Shown here: positions 32,951 through 64,000 of the stretch, one piece after another | Layout: each line of letters begins with the position of its first letter | Position numbering within the stretch: the first letter of the stretch is position 1 | From: Maylandia zebra | Lineage: Eukaryota > Chordata > Actinopteri > Cichliformes > Cichlidae | Direction: 5' to 3' | NCBI RefSeq assembly: GCF_041146795.1 | Contig: NC_135184.1 | Span: 4,230,467 to 4,294,466, forward strand | DNA length: 64,000 nucleotides | The notes under the pieces: generated by a model | Seen by the model: the letters and a program-made list of their open reading frames with translations, nothing else | What the model was told of the DNA's origin: nothing | Database searches by the model: none | Position numbers and translations under genes: made by a program

Positions 32951-35900
32951 ATGGCGAAGAAACAACGTGGGAAAGCCAGCTCGTCGTCAAAGACGGCGGG
33001 CATCGAAAAGCCCGCAGAGAGTTTCACCTTGTCGCTGGAGTCTAGCGACGATGAAGCTCCAGAGGAGGTGACCTTTGAAGACTCCAAAGCTGCGGCTCTG
33101 CGGAGCATGAAACAGGCGCTGGATACCGCTAGAAGGTAGCTAACCGCTAGCTAACCTGTGCTGGGACTGTTGGGCCAAACTCCATTCAAAAAACTTTGCA
33201 TTCAGATGTCTCTATTCCAGTGAACACTACAGATACATTACGTAATTTTTACGTAGGCGTATATCAAATCGGCAGCACGAAATTTAACAAAATTCATGTT
33301 CACAACGTGTGTATTTTTTAGCTGTTGTGTACTCTCAGACGCACAGCTCTGTGTCATCAAATTGGTCTGGATCTTTGAATTGTTTGACGAAGTTTAGTTG
33401 GGCTAATGTCTAAAAGAGAAACTTTTCAAGCGTCAAAAAATAAACCCGATATGGACTGCACACTCAGAGGCCTTTTTATTAGCCACATTTGTAACAGTTC
33501 TGTCATAAACTTCACGTCTAGTCAGATTTAAGGGTGACCTCAGCAGGGCCACAAACGGATCAGTAAATTATCCTGAGGCGTTTTCCGGTTTTTGCAGTAT
33601 TTTCATACATGAGGGACCAGAATATTAGCAGTCCCCCTGAGAATGGCTTACGCTTGATCGCCACCAGCAAAAATTCCCCATAAGTGTTATTACATTATCA
33701 GCAGAAGCTGTACAGTTGTGTGTTTGTGTCATTGTTATCCATAAACCTGATGAAATGCTCCTCTGTTTGCAGGGAAAAGCAGCTGCTAAAAGAGAAGAGG
33801 AGGAAGAGACAGGAGCTCTTCCAAGAACAGAAGGTCAGTGTGTGTCATTTTAAATGGTTTCAAATACTTTCAGAGGCCTGGACCCTGTCTAACCCTGAGT
33901 TTTAAGTTTTACAAATGCATTTACCTTCTTACCAGGGTGCATAACCATGGTAACGTCTCATGAAGTCATAACCTGCTCCTGAGAAAACATATGGACAAGT
34001 TCAAAACTACTGCCTGCTGAACAATGGATCGCCTAGAAAATGGTGTCACCAATCCTCAGAGCTCACTGCATTGACACTAATATGAGCTAAAGTATTTTTT
34101 TAAAGTCTAAAGATGAAATTTACATCACCCTAACACAAGCGGACTAACAGATTCAGAAAGTGCAGAACCTGTTTAACTCCCATTACAGTCTGACTATTGA
34201 TTTTAGTTTAAGTGAAGCCAGATCAGGAGAGCCTGAGTATGCTGAAGTTGCTTCATAGTTCAGGATCCAGGCTCAACCCAATCACACATCAGTGCTTTCT
34301 TTTATTTTACTTCTATCTGAAAAGAGTTCAGAGGGTGTTCATTTCAGAAGGAGACACCGCTGTGCTGTTTGAGGTGTATTAAAGCAACATTAAGGAAATG
34401 ATGGGGAGGAGAGTTTTATTTATTTTTCTTCATTATTGTTTTTAATCCCTCTGCCTGTGAGTCTTCTTCACTGCAGGGTGGTTAACTTTGCTTAGCTTTA
34501 CAGTAAAGAGGCAGGAAGTAGCACGCCTGGTTTGATTGATTCTGGAGGAGGATGTCAGTGTTTTGTTCCAGTCCCATTCTTGACATTTTTCACTTTAGCT
34601 CAAAATGCAAAGTGACAAAAAACAGTTCTCTCTTTTTGCCTTTCAGTGTGACCTAATGCCGTAGAAAAACTAAAAGATGTGTGAACCTGCAGTTTCACAG
34701 ACTGTTTTCTCCACAGAAAAGAAAACTCTTATCGGCTGACGTGTTGGAGGAAATCGACTCAGCTTCCTCAAAGTAAGTTTACCCGTCTAATTCTTGGATT
34801 TAACACATCGTCTCCATCAACTCACTCAGTGCTCACATTTGTTTGTTTTTCTTTTCTCCAGGAAGCAGAAACAGTCTGAAGATGAAGGTAAAGAAGCTTT
34901 CTTAATACATCTTTAACCATTTAGCTGATGCTGTGGAAGGACTGGGCACTGATTTGTAGAGCAGCAGATTGAACTTCAGATCTGTGACTTCAGCTAAATC
35001 AACCTGTCCTCACCCAGGTGAACAGGAGGAAAAGCCAGAAAAAGAGGGGGGAGATGGAAAGAAGAAGAAGAAAAAGAAAAGGAGTGGGAAATTGGCAAAT
35101 GCCCGGAAGTATGTCAATGTTTTTAAACCATTTTATTTCAGAGTTTAAGAGAGACGCTTTACTTGGGTGGACTTGCCAGATTCTTTATTATTTAGTGTGG
35201 TCAGCAAATACCTTGTTGTTGTTACACATTACCAGGCACCAATAGAAACAAGAGAAAATGATGTATTTGAAGACAGGAAGTGTCTCAAACTAATATTTTT
35301 CAGTCTAATTTAATGAAGACTTTGCTCCAGCCTGTCCTCATGAGTTTCTCCTCCAGCGATGGTTCATGATGGTGGAGCTGGAGTTCATTAGCAGGAGAGA
35401 CCCACTGATTGTTTTGGGAACATCTCTGCAGATAAAATATTGGTAGACAAACTTTGATTCACTGATGAAAGCCAGTTTGCAGCTCCTCACCCACCACGAT
35501 TAGACAAAACCTGTTGTTACCAAGCACTTCACTGACTGCTGGACCCACTGATCAGAATCCACTCAGTGACATTTCAGAGAGGAAGTGAAGATGCTGAAAA
35601 CCTCTCAATAAAATAATGATACAGAAATGTGATACTTTCATTGTTCTCACCTCATTGGGCACTTTAAATTTAGGATATTAGTTGGACTCTGTGTGCAGAG
35701 ACTTGTTTTAATTCTCAGCCTTTTTGATCCAATGAAAGTGCATGCTGGTGCTACTGAAGAAGTCTCAAACTGATCCTGATATATGTGAGACGATCATTAT
35801 TCACTAAAGTGAAGCTGATCAAACACGCATTCTTCTTTCCGTCCTTTTATTGTACTCGTGTTGTTTGTCAGTCTGAAGGGGAAGTACACAGTGACGACGG

Positions 35901-37663
35901 TGAAGGAGCGAACGCTGGCGTCCTTCCAACAGCAGGTGGCCGAGGAGTTCATCCGGTCCAGACTGTACGGACCAGGAACCTGCAGGACCACAAGTAAGCT
36001 GGTGGCGCCGCCATACTTAATTTTTTGTCAGGTTTTCTACTCCATGATACAGGGAGATGCATTTCTGCAGAGATTTTATCACCTTGTTTGTTGTTCTTTG
36101 GTCTTAATACTGAGTGAACACAGCTTCTGTGTTGCTGATGTAAAATGAAGCAAACACCTGCAAGCTACACTCTGTGGCAGTAGTCTGTAAAGACGAGGAT
36201 CTGTCTCAATTTGAGCTTTGCTACAATGACGTCCCGTCTCACTGAGAGGCGCTCGCTCTCCCGGGCGTCCTGCTGGAGAGACCGCGACGACATTCACAGC
36301 TTTCAGTCTTCAGACTTTCAGACCGGCGTTCTGCTCAGTGTTTTTAATCTTAATGTCCTTCTGCTTTCAGATAATGAGATGCTGTCCCTCCAGAACAAGA
36401 AGGGGTGGAATAAAAGTGCGGCAGTGCAGTTTGTCAAGAAAGACTGGGGTACGTTCAGAACAAGCCTGAGATTGATGACCAGAGGAAGTTTACTTCAGCT
36501 TTTACAGTCCAGTTGGTGCAATGTGTCGTCCAAAGATAAGAAGCTTAAAAAGGAAAAAAAAGAAGACTTTATTTTTTCTTAACTGATTACTTTCTGCACA
36601 GTTTGTTATAAAAGAGATGGTGGGGCCTGAATACAAATCCCAGAAAAGTCTGAAGCTCTAAAGATGGTGGAAATATGAGCCAGTGATGTTGATGCTGGAC
36701 ATGTACAGGTGAGGTTTACGGTGGCCTCAGCTGTGTGGTGGAGGCGGGCAGGTTTACTTATCGTAGTAAAGGTGGATGGTTTTTTTGCTTTCTACTATGA
36801 AACTGCGTGTAGATAGAAGTATAATTTCTAGAGAATAAATGACCAGGGAATTAGGTGTTGCAGAGATGGCCGCAAAGTGGTAATACTTTAATTTAGATCT
36901 TTGGTCACCCCAATTACAGCCAAGTACAGTGATTTCAGCTTTATCTGTAAAATGGGGTCAAAGGCATGAAAAGTTTGAGGTCACAGTTACAGATGGGTTC
37001 ATCGAGAAGTTACGGTAAAACCTGTTTGTTATAGAAGTCTTTGTGTGAGACGAGTAAAGATATGGTCGAGTCTCTGCAGGCTTTGCACACCTGGATTGTG
37101 CACACCTGCACATTGTTTAACTGTCATTGGTTTGATCTCTTTAAATCTTTTACAGAATTTTGCGGTTATTGCCACACAGGTCAGATTTATGCCATGATAT
37201 TTATTAATGTTGTTGTCACCACTCACCAGGTTTTCTGCCCCTGAGGCTTTTCAGGAGAGATTTTACCGCCATGTTTTTTGTTCTTTGGTCTTAATACTTT
37301 GTGTTATTGATTTAAAATAAACACCTGCAAGCTACACTCTGTGGCAGTAGTCTGTAAAGACGATGATCTGTCTCAATTTGAGCTTTGCTACAATGATGTC
37401 CCGTCTCACTGAGAGGCGCTCGCTCTTCCGGGCGTCCTGTTGCAGAGACCGCGACGACACTCCCAATTTTCAGTCTTCAGACTGGCATATTTACTCTCGA
37501 TGTCCTTTCTAAAGAGTGTTTGAGTTGGAAAGCTGTGGGGACATAAGTCACATTTTTAAAAAAAACAACTTATTGGTCTGATCTTTCAGCCTCTAAGGAG
37601 AAAGCCAAAGCAGAGAAGCTGAAGAAGAGGTGGCTCCACAAACAGCAGCTTCCCTCCTGTTGA
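32951..37663 (+). CDS. nol7: Nucleolar protein 7 (NOL7)
   Basis: Small basic nucleolar protein; the vertebrate family is linked to ribosome biogenesis. Eight coding exons: 32951-33135, 33773-33833, 34717-34772, 34862-34887, 35018-35108, 35872-35993, 36371-36448 and 37590-37663. All have GT/AG sites and phases agree; 693 nt give 230 residues. It starts MAKKQRGKASSSS, then an acidic segment with DDEAPEEVTFEDSKA, the coiled basic stretch LLKEKRRKRQELFQEQK and lysine-rich signals. The conserved C-terminal domain carries QQQVAEEFIRSRLYGPGT, LSLQNKKGWNKSAAVQFV, W and KLKKRW, as in human NOL7. A poly(A) signal AATAAA is at 38039-38044. Introns 6 and 7 contain two copies of a ~260-290-bp repeat. The neighbour ranbp9 is also next to NOL7 in human, supporting orthology. 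Confidence 0.94.
36030..36317. repeat. nol7 intronic duplication, copy 1
   Basis: Lies in intron 6. Shares long matching stretches with 37229-37483, such as GTCCCGTCTCACTGAGAGGC, GGGCGTCCTG and TTCAGTCTTCAGACT. Copy 1 is slightly longer. Confidence 0.85.
37229..37483. repeat. nol7 intronic duplication, copy 2
   Basis: Lies in intron 7, in the same orientation as copy 1 at 36030-36317 with few mismatches (for example GACGATGATC against GACGAGGATC) and some short deletions. Confidence 0.85.
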
Positions 37664-38038
37664 TGGGACGTAAGCAAGCAGCCTGTGAGCACACTTCTCC
37701 CCACGGCTGTTTATAAGGACTCAAAACAGTCAGCATCACTGAGGAGGGGGTAGCAGCACTGTTGAAGCTTCAGGATGGGACAGTATACAGACTCTGAACT
37801 TGTCACAGAGACTCAAAAGACTGAGATCCTACCAAACTAAAGTCCTTCAACAGGTTCTTCATCACGGCTTTACCAAGAAGCAAAGGTTTTATTACTGCGT
37901 CTCCAAGTTTGTAAGGCTTTAATGTGAAGTTCTTGTGTTTCGTGTTTTTCTGCAGTCGCTTGTGTTAAAGGTGTTTTCATACCTGAAAGGCCAAAAATCA
38001 GATGTTTGCTCTTTTTTTTCTGTAAAAATTCTGTATGA

Positions 38039-38044
38039 ATAAAT
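38039..38044 (+). terminator. nol7 poly(A) signal
   Basis: AATAAA about 375 nt after the nol7 stop codon, followed by T/G-rich text (TGATTGTTTTC). Best candidate for the nol7 3' end. Confidence 0.7.
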
Positions 38045-41000
38045 GCTGATTGTTTTCTATTTCATATTTTTGAGATAAAAACCCTGATGCTTTCATCAGG
38101 TGTTGGTTTGCATTCAAAAACAAAAATGCAAAAGATGACGTGGTTGAGTATCAGCATAGCATCTTTGGTAATTAAACTTACTTCAGACATAAGAGAAAAA
38201 TAGCACTCAAATAATCCTGAGTTGAAATATGAAATGACAATATTTAGAAGACAAAAATAAAAGTTGAACTATAGGGCCAATCTATGGACATTTTACTGTG
38301 AATATACATATTTATGGGTAGTTTATCATGAAATATGTACATACACAGCTTTTGTTATATTTTTTACTATTTTCAGTCCAAAGCACTGAATCCTTCTCAG
38401 ATACAAAGGCTTGAAAAGTTGGGATCTGTCATTAAAGCTCTCGTAGTATCACGTCCTGTCAGAGCACTTTGCTCTCAGACTGCAGGCTGACTTGTGGTTT
38501 TTAAAGGCAGAATGAGATGAAGTATCTTGTTCCTGTAGAACCAGCTCCCAGTTTAGGAGAGCAAAGCCCTATTTTAAGATTAGCCTTCAAAGTGTCAGGT
38601 AACCCTGCACCTTCCATGCTGCTGGGGGACTTTTCATGATGCACTGAGCAGTCTCCACTCACCTGTATTCACTCCCCATGAGTTTATATGCCTTTATTTT
38701 CTCTCCCTCTTAAATATTTTTTTTTTCCTCTATGCCTTCAATTTCTCCCTCACCAGTGGGCTGGTAGATAGCTGGCCCTCCCCAAGTCTGATCAAAGGTG
38801 GTTCTTCCTTCCCACAGTCGTCAGTTCTACTAATATGGTATAGGCTGGTCATTGGGCTTCATTCACTGAATTTTGTTTCAGTTATTGTAAAAGTGCAAGA
38901 AACCCCAGAGTTAAAGAAGAATCTTTGAACACGTCATTTTGAATTAAACTGAACTCGATTTAAACTTCTGCTTCAGGTGTCATGCAGCATCCACACACGT
39001 GCTATCATCATTTGTCATTTTTAATATAAATCTTTTCACCCTCACACAAATTGCACATTTTTTTTCTCCAAATGGACACACAGTCAGCAGTGGACAACTT
39101 ACTGGTTGACATCTTCCTTATACACCGTGAACTGGCTAAAAGAAGGAGAAACAAAAAGAATAAAATAAGAGACATCTAACTTGATCTTACCACCACTTTA
39201 CTATGGCATGCATAGGTTTCAGACCTTACTCAGAAAGAGACAACAGACACTTTGTCTAAGAAGTTTTCTAAACGATGCCGTGACTGCTTGCGATCCAAAG
39301 AAACAAACAAACAAAAAAAAGAAAACAAAGAAAAACAAACCAAAGTACAGAAAGCTTGGTTCCACCGTGAGGAAAAATACCAACTCTGGATTCCTGGGTG
39401 GATGTGAGGGCCAGGGGCTAGAGGAAAAGATGGATGTTGTGTCAAGCGAAAGCCTCGGCCTTCCTGTTTCTCTGCGAGTGGCGAGCATGAACACAGGCCT
39501 AAAAAACACAGCTGCGATACATTTTGGTTTAACGTGGAAGCCACAGTGCAGGTGACAATTCTGGATTTTTTTCTTCTTAAAGTCTTTTTTCTTTTTACAT
39601 CTTTACAGACTAAGAGGCCAAAAACAAACAAAAAAAACCCTATTCTGTTAATAAAACAAACCCGCAAGGTCACGAAAGCTCTCCTCTGAGGGGTGATGGG
39701 TAAAAATGAACACCTGTATGCATTTTCAGGAAGTTCAGAAATAAAAACTGGATAGATTTACTCCCTGGTAGCATTTTGCTGAGTACAAAAAAAAAAAAAG
39801 CTCTGGGGGCAATTTGGTGGTAATCATTAGGAAAAATAAAAGAATTTAGATTTCTGCTATCCAAGTTAAAAGTATTTACTGTTTCTATGGTTTAAGCTGA
39901 ACTAACAGCCTCTCCGTTAATACAAAGAGAGGGGTGAGGTTTTGGCACCCACTGATGACGGTACTGGTTTGATTAAAGACAGTTGGAGCCAAGTTAACAC
40001 AGGATGAGGACTGGAGATGGTCATGAATAAGGTCATCTTCAGGTAAAGATACAGATTAATGCATATATATAAATATATATAAGTTCTGAGGCTCTGCCAT
40101 AAAAAACAAAAACCATCACCGATTTAAATGTAGCTGATCCAAGGTCATTATGTTGTGCACCTGTGGATCATTTGCAGGGTTACCTGAAACACAGATCAGT
40201 TGGAAGTCCTGTTCTGACATTTCTGATACATGTAAGAAGTTGCAGGGCATCAAATCTGACTAATTTACTCTACGACCAGCTGCTGAATGATGGCACACAT
40301 GCCACACAATTTCACTTCAATTATACAAATGTTCTGCCTCAGGCATTACAGTCTCACTCCGAGGGATCAATTTACATTGTTCATCCATTCAGTGTGATCA
40401 CGAACACGGCTTTGTGCGTGGACCCTGTGGACTCCTGCACTGAAAACTGCCGTTTGTTCTCACGAGCTGTAACCTGAGAGACTTGGCTCTCATTATCAGT
40501 GGTCTTCAGCATAAAAGTGGGGTCAGAATGATGGAACCGGACGTTTGGGATCTGGGATCAACAATGCAGAGCACAACAGAGTGATGTAACAGAAGCGGCA
40601 ACACTGAACGCAGTCGAAAGGTGCACGGGAAGAAGTCCCTGAAGTAGAGGTCAGCCACATTTAAATCGAAGGATTTTCTTCTTCTTCTTCTTTTTTTTTT
40701 TTTTTTTTTTTAAGGGCGGGGTCTTGACTTTATGACGTACTCAAGGAAAAAAAACCAAAACACAGTTTTTTGTTCTGTTTTTTTGTCTTGTTCTTTTAGG
40801 AGACAGGAAATTTAAGTTTGACTTTAAATGGCTTAAATGGCTGAGCTACCTCAGAGGCCGATTTCACACCAGCTCAGTTTTTCTCATCTGATTTAAATGA
40901 CCAAAAGTCGAGTCAGCATTCAATAGAGGCACAGGGGCCAATCAGCTGCTTCTAAACCAAGAATGATGAACAAGAGGGTATTTTGGCTCCTGAGTTTGTT

Positions 41001-42558
41001 GGGGGTTAAAGATTAGCATAGAGAGATACAAAAATAAATATTAACAATGTTTGGGACAAATCTTTTGTGTGGCTGAGGGTTTACCAAGGAGGGAGGGAGG
41101 GTAACAGATAAAATGCAGTCAGAGGTCAAAGCAGGGCTCCTACACAGCGCAGTCATCATAGAAAATCCAGCAGAAGTGTCTGAAGACGCTCTCAGCTCGG
41201 CTGTAGTGACTTCATGGACAACATGTAAAATCTGCAGCCAAGTTCTTAGAACTAAAAACCTGTTTTTTTCCAGAATTTTCCAGGCCTGGAATTTGTGTCA
41301 ACTTTCACCTGTGTAGGAACCCTGGATTCAACCAAAGAGGAAAATATTACAAACTGGGAACAACCAGAACACTTCAGGGGTCACTGGTGTCAGTACAAAG
41401 CATTAAAGGACTGTTTTGTTTTTTTTCTGTGATTTCTATAACTAAATATGTCGCTCTATTGATATAATTTTATTTTGTTAAATTCATATTTAAACGTTAA
41501 CATGTACACACGCTCGTCACTGGTAATCGGTAGAATCGGGACCTTTATTATAATAAGTTGGAGGAACTTGCTCTCGCTGGCGCTCAACAAATATACTGTG
41601 AATGCAAGTAACAATAATTAATATATTGATAATTAGAATAATAATAAGAATAATCATCGTCATCTGCACCATGCCTTGTAAACCTGGAAAAACTAAACAA
41701 AACAAGAGCCAGGTAACCCCCCCCCCACGTCTGCCCACTTCGCCGAAGAAAAACAAAAACTAAACAAAAGATTAAAAATAGGGAACGCTGAGTCGAGACT
41801 GTAGATTCTCTCTCGCTTCTCTGAAGTCCCGAGTCCACGTACGTCACACATATCTTCGCCGATGTCCTGAAGTCAGTGGAAGGTAGCAGGAGGGAGGCGG
41901 TGCAGAGAGGGTGAAGATTTACGGAGGGGGGGGTAGGCCATAAGGTTCGCATTGGCCGGAGTTTGAGCAAGCCTCGGTGAGGTGGACTTTTCAATCCCAG
42001 CATCAGCATCAGCTTGCCTCCGTGTTTATTTGTGTGTGTTTTCTGTGTGTGTTTGCCTGGTAAGCCCCAGGTTTACAGGGACCACGTTAATGGTGGGTCA
42101 ACCATGGCGGCCACTCGTCTGTTTTCTTATTGTTGCCCCCCCGCCACCCCTCCCCTCCCCATTTATGTTTGACCAGAGATATTTTTTAGCAGTCTGTCCA
42201 CCCCCGGTTTGATTCCTCCCCCAGGAATGCGGGGACTGTGGCGCGTCCACATGAGTTCAGCCCCCCCCCCCGATTATTTTTTAAAGTCAGCTACTGTCAG
42301 TTAGATGGAGGCAGACGCATGGGGAGCCAACCGAAGGTGGAGGTGTAATTTCATATTTATGATGGAAAAGGAGGTGGTGTCACTCTAAGGATCTGCCCAG
42401 AAATGTCTTCTGACCCTCAGCGGCGTTCAGCAAAAGCAGAACCAGAAGCGAGTGAGATGGTTGACGTTCTATGACGGCGTGCAGAGGAATGCCTCCTCGG
42501 CTAATAGGACTACACTGACTGAGGAGTTGGAAAGAAGGATTTCTGGACAGGCCCTTGG

Positions 42559-42594
<36 letters not shown>

Positions 42595-42609
42595 TGCGTG
42601 CGCACGGGG
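38045..42609. other. Convergent spacer nol7 - ranbp9, including the ranbp9 3' UTR
   Basis: No gene seen. The right part must be ranbp9 3' UTR. Minus-strand AATAAA candidates are near 42024, 41540 and 38693, and I cannot choose among them. A degraded dispersed repeat lies at 38540-38960. There are homopolymer runs (T near 40690-40711, C near 41720) and a TG run at 42562-42592. Confidence 0.5.
42562..42592. repeat. (TG)n microsatellite in the ranbp9 3' UTR
   Basis: About 15 TG units, lying only 18 bases beyond the ranbp9 stop codon (so CA repeats in the transcript). Confidence 0.95.
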
Positions 42610-62235
<19,626 letters not shown>

Positions 62236-64000
62236 CTGTAGGACAGACAGGCGAGAGTTAAGCTGTGCGTTTATGCAGAAAGAGACTGAAGAAGCCATTT
62301 TACACATGTAAGCTGAAGTCAATCATACCACAGACAGACATGGCTCATGTCAAGCTACATTCAACACGGTAAACACCAATTTCTCACATACGTAATCTCT
62401 TCAAAATGGTGTCTGTCTAATTAGGTTAATGTCATTTATTTTTTAATAATTTAAGTTCATGACAAGGGCTACCATAACATTGTTCAATGAGGGCAAAAGC
62501 TAACATTAATGTGGTTATTGATGAGTAACAGAAATTATTACAATTCAATGTCATGGGATTGTAAATGTAGTCACCAGATCTGAAGTTAAAAAAAAAAAAA
62601 AAAGAAAGAAAAAAACAAACATAGAACATTTCATTTAGTAATGAAGAGAATGAAGCTGCCACTGATTTATATATCAAGTTTTTTCATTGCATGGCTGATC
62701 TATGCAAAAATTGCAAACCCCTACAAATTTGGCATCCTCAAAAAAGGCTATAAACAAAGGAATATTCAACACACACAATGTAATGAAGTTGTTTTTTTTA
62801 ATATACACATTTTGTTAACTTAATTGAACATATTATAATTTTGTTTCCCCCAAAAAGATCTACCTTTGTGGTATGAACACCCCCCCCCCCTCCATTGGCT
62901 CATTCTGAGCCAAGAAAACAGATTTAGATGTATTTTTCTGGCACATTTAAAGCAATCATTTACCAAATCCTATTTCTTATATTTGAATTCAAAAATTATT
63001 ACTTGAAATAATGAAAACAGCAGAATAATCACAAGTTAGTAGAGATGCATGCATTTCTCTCTGATTGTAGTGCTGGAGTGACAGAGTAATTGAGATGTAA
63101 AGCAAAGCTGCTAGTCCAACTATGTTCTAAAAACCACTTCTGAAAATGTTTTAAACATTTGAACTTCTGAAACACATATTTATCCTTGTGTGTTCCAAAC
63201 ACCATTATAGAAATTCAGTTAAATGTGAACACTTTTTTACTTATCTGGGGTCAAGCATGACCAACTGGTTACAAACAACCAGGGAATGCCTGATGTCTTA
63301 CGAATGAACCTGAGGCACTTTGAAGATTTTAATCATGTTCATTATTTTGCGGTCTTCTCGTACGAATTTCTAAAATCCTTTTTGATGTAAAGGACATGTG
63401 GTACCTAAACATGATGATGTGTGACTTTTAAGATAATGGATATCCAAAGAATTCATTACAGTTTACAGGCTGGAGTCTTGAACAGTTAGAAAATAATTTC
63501 CTAAATATTTTTTATGAAATTATTTAGGAAGTTTTACAAAGACGCTCCCAAACATGGCCATTTAGACCCTTTAAGAATTTTAGGCATGACCCAAAGGAGA
63601 ATAAAAGGAGAATAAAAATGAATTTAACTGGAGGACATAATTTAAATCATTTCTGATTGAACACAAAACAATGTAAGAGGAAAAAAAAAATCAGGACTTT
63701 CTAGAGAAGAGAAACTGAACTGCTTTATCTCAACCTCCCACTCTCATAGGACCAAACAACAATTACACTCCACAAGGCAAAACGCTGCAGGATTATGGCT
63801 CATGTAAACCCAGATTAGACTTGTCACTTATTTGGACTTTATGCTTTCAGCAACTATTCACTTTGTAAAAAAACAACAACAAAAGGTTTATCATTCCCAA
63901 TGAGAAGTTCATCAGTCATGATAAATGAGTGTCACAGGCATGACTGAGGGAAAACCAAAAAACAACCACAAAACAGAAAAAGCTGTTCTTTCATTTTCTC
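62236..64000. other. ranbp9 5' intron, continues past the window
   Basis: A/T-rich intron with a C-run near 62880-62890 and A-runs. No further ranbp9 exon is visible up to 64000. Confidence 0.5.

Overview
This window is vertebrate, almost certainly ray-finned fish (teleost) nuclear DNA. Genes are split by GT-AG introns. The gene set is teleost-like: a zinc-finger family with acidic N-terminal exons, epdr1, nol7 and ranbp9. The repeats are types common in teleosts: hAT copies with 8-bp target duplications, an L2/Rex1-type LINE, Penelope-like tails, a Tc1 relic and many CA/TG microsatellites. The species cannot be fixed from the sequence alone.

Region 1 (1-28150) is a cluster of three related C2H2 zinc-finger genes. 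Gene A (minus) has its finger exon cut by the window start, an acidic exon at 5870-6134 and a leader-like exon near 8430-8560. Gene B (plus) has a leader-like exon near 10070-10236, an acidic exon at 12621-12858 and a finger exon at 18366-19372 (8 fingers). Gene C (minus) has a finger exon at 24610-26225 (16 fingers), an acidic exon at 26486-26735 and a leader-like exon near 27935-28060. A and B are head-to-head; B and C are tail-to-tail. In all three, the frame entering from the leader exon hits a stop just after the start of the acidic exon, while an ATG in another frame opens the acidic/finger protein. This suggests a shared move of the translation start. Introns and spacers are full of mobile DNA: a 3.85-kb hAT-type element holding two more hAT-type insertions (all three with exact 8-bp duplications), fold-back repeats, and a LINE split by a Penelope-like tail with an exact 13-bp duplication.

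Region 2 (29129-38044) holds epdr1 (minus, 3 coding exons, complete) and nol7 (plus, 8 coding exons, complete), divergently arranged around a 754-bp spacer that probably contains both promoters. A Tc1/mariner relic lies in epdr1 intron 2, and nol7 introns 6 and 7 carry two copies of a ~260-290-bp repeat.

Region 3 (42610-64000) is the 3' part of ranbp9 (minus): 12 exons including a 23-nt microexon, covering the end of SPRY, LisH, CTLH and CRA. The first exons lie beyond 64000. nol7 and ranbp9 are convergent and about 4.5 kb apart. One ranbp9 intron carries a 1.28-kb DNA transposon (59500-60780) with two convergent gene fragments, a SWIM-type protein (plus) and a THAP-domain protein (minus), apparently joined by an internal deletion.

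No RNA gene, CRISPR array or complete unknown protein-coding system was recognised. The most notable items are the start shift and exon-module duplication in the zinc-finger family, the deleted two-gene THAP/SWIM transposon, the dated nested insertions, and hammerhead-like motifs in the Penelope-like tails.
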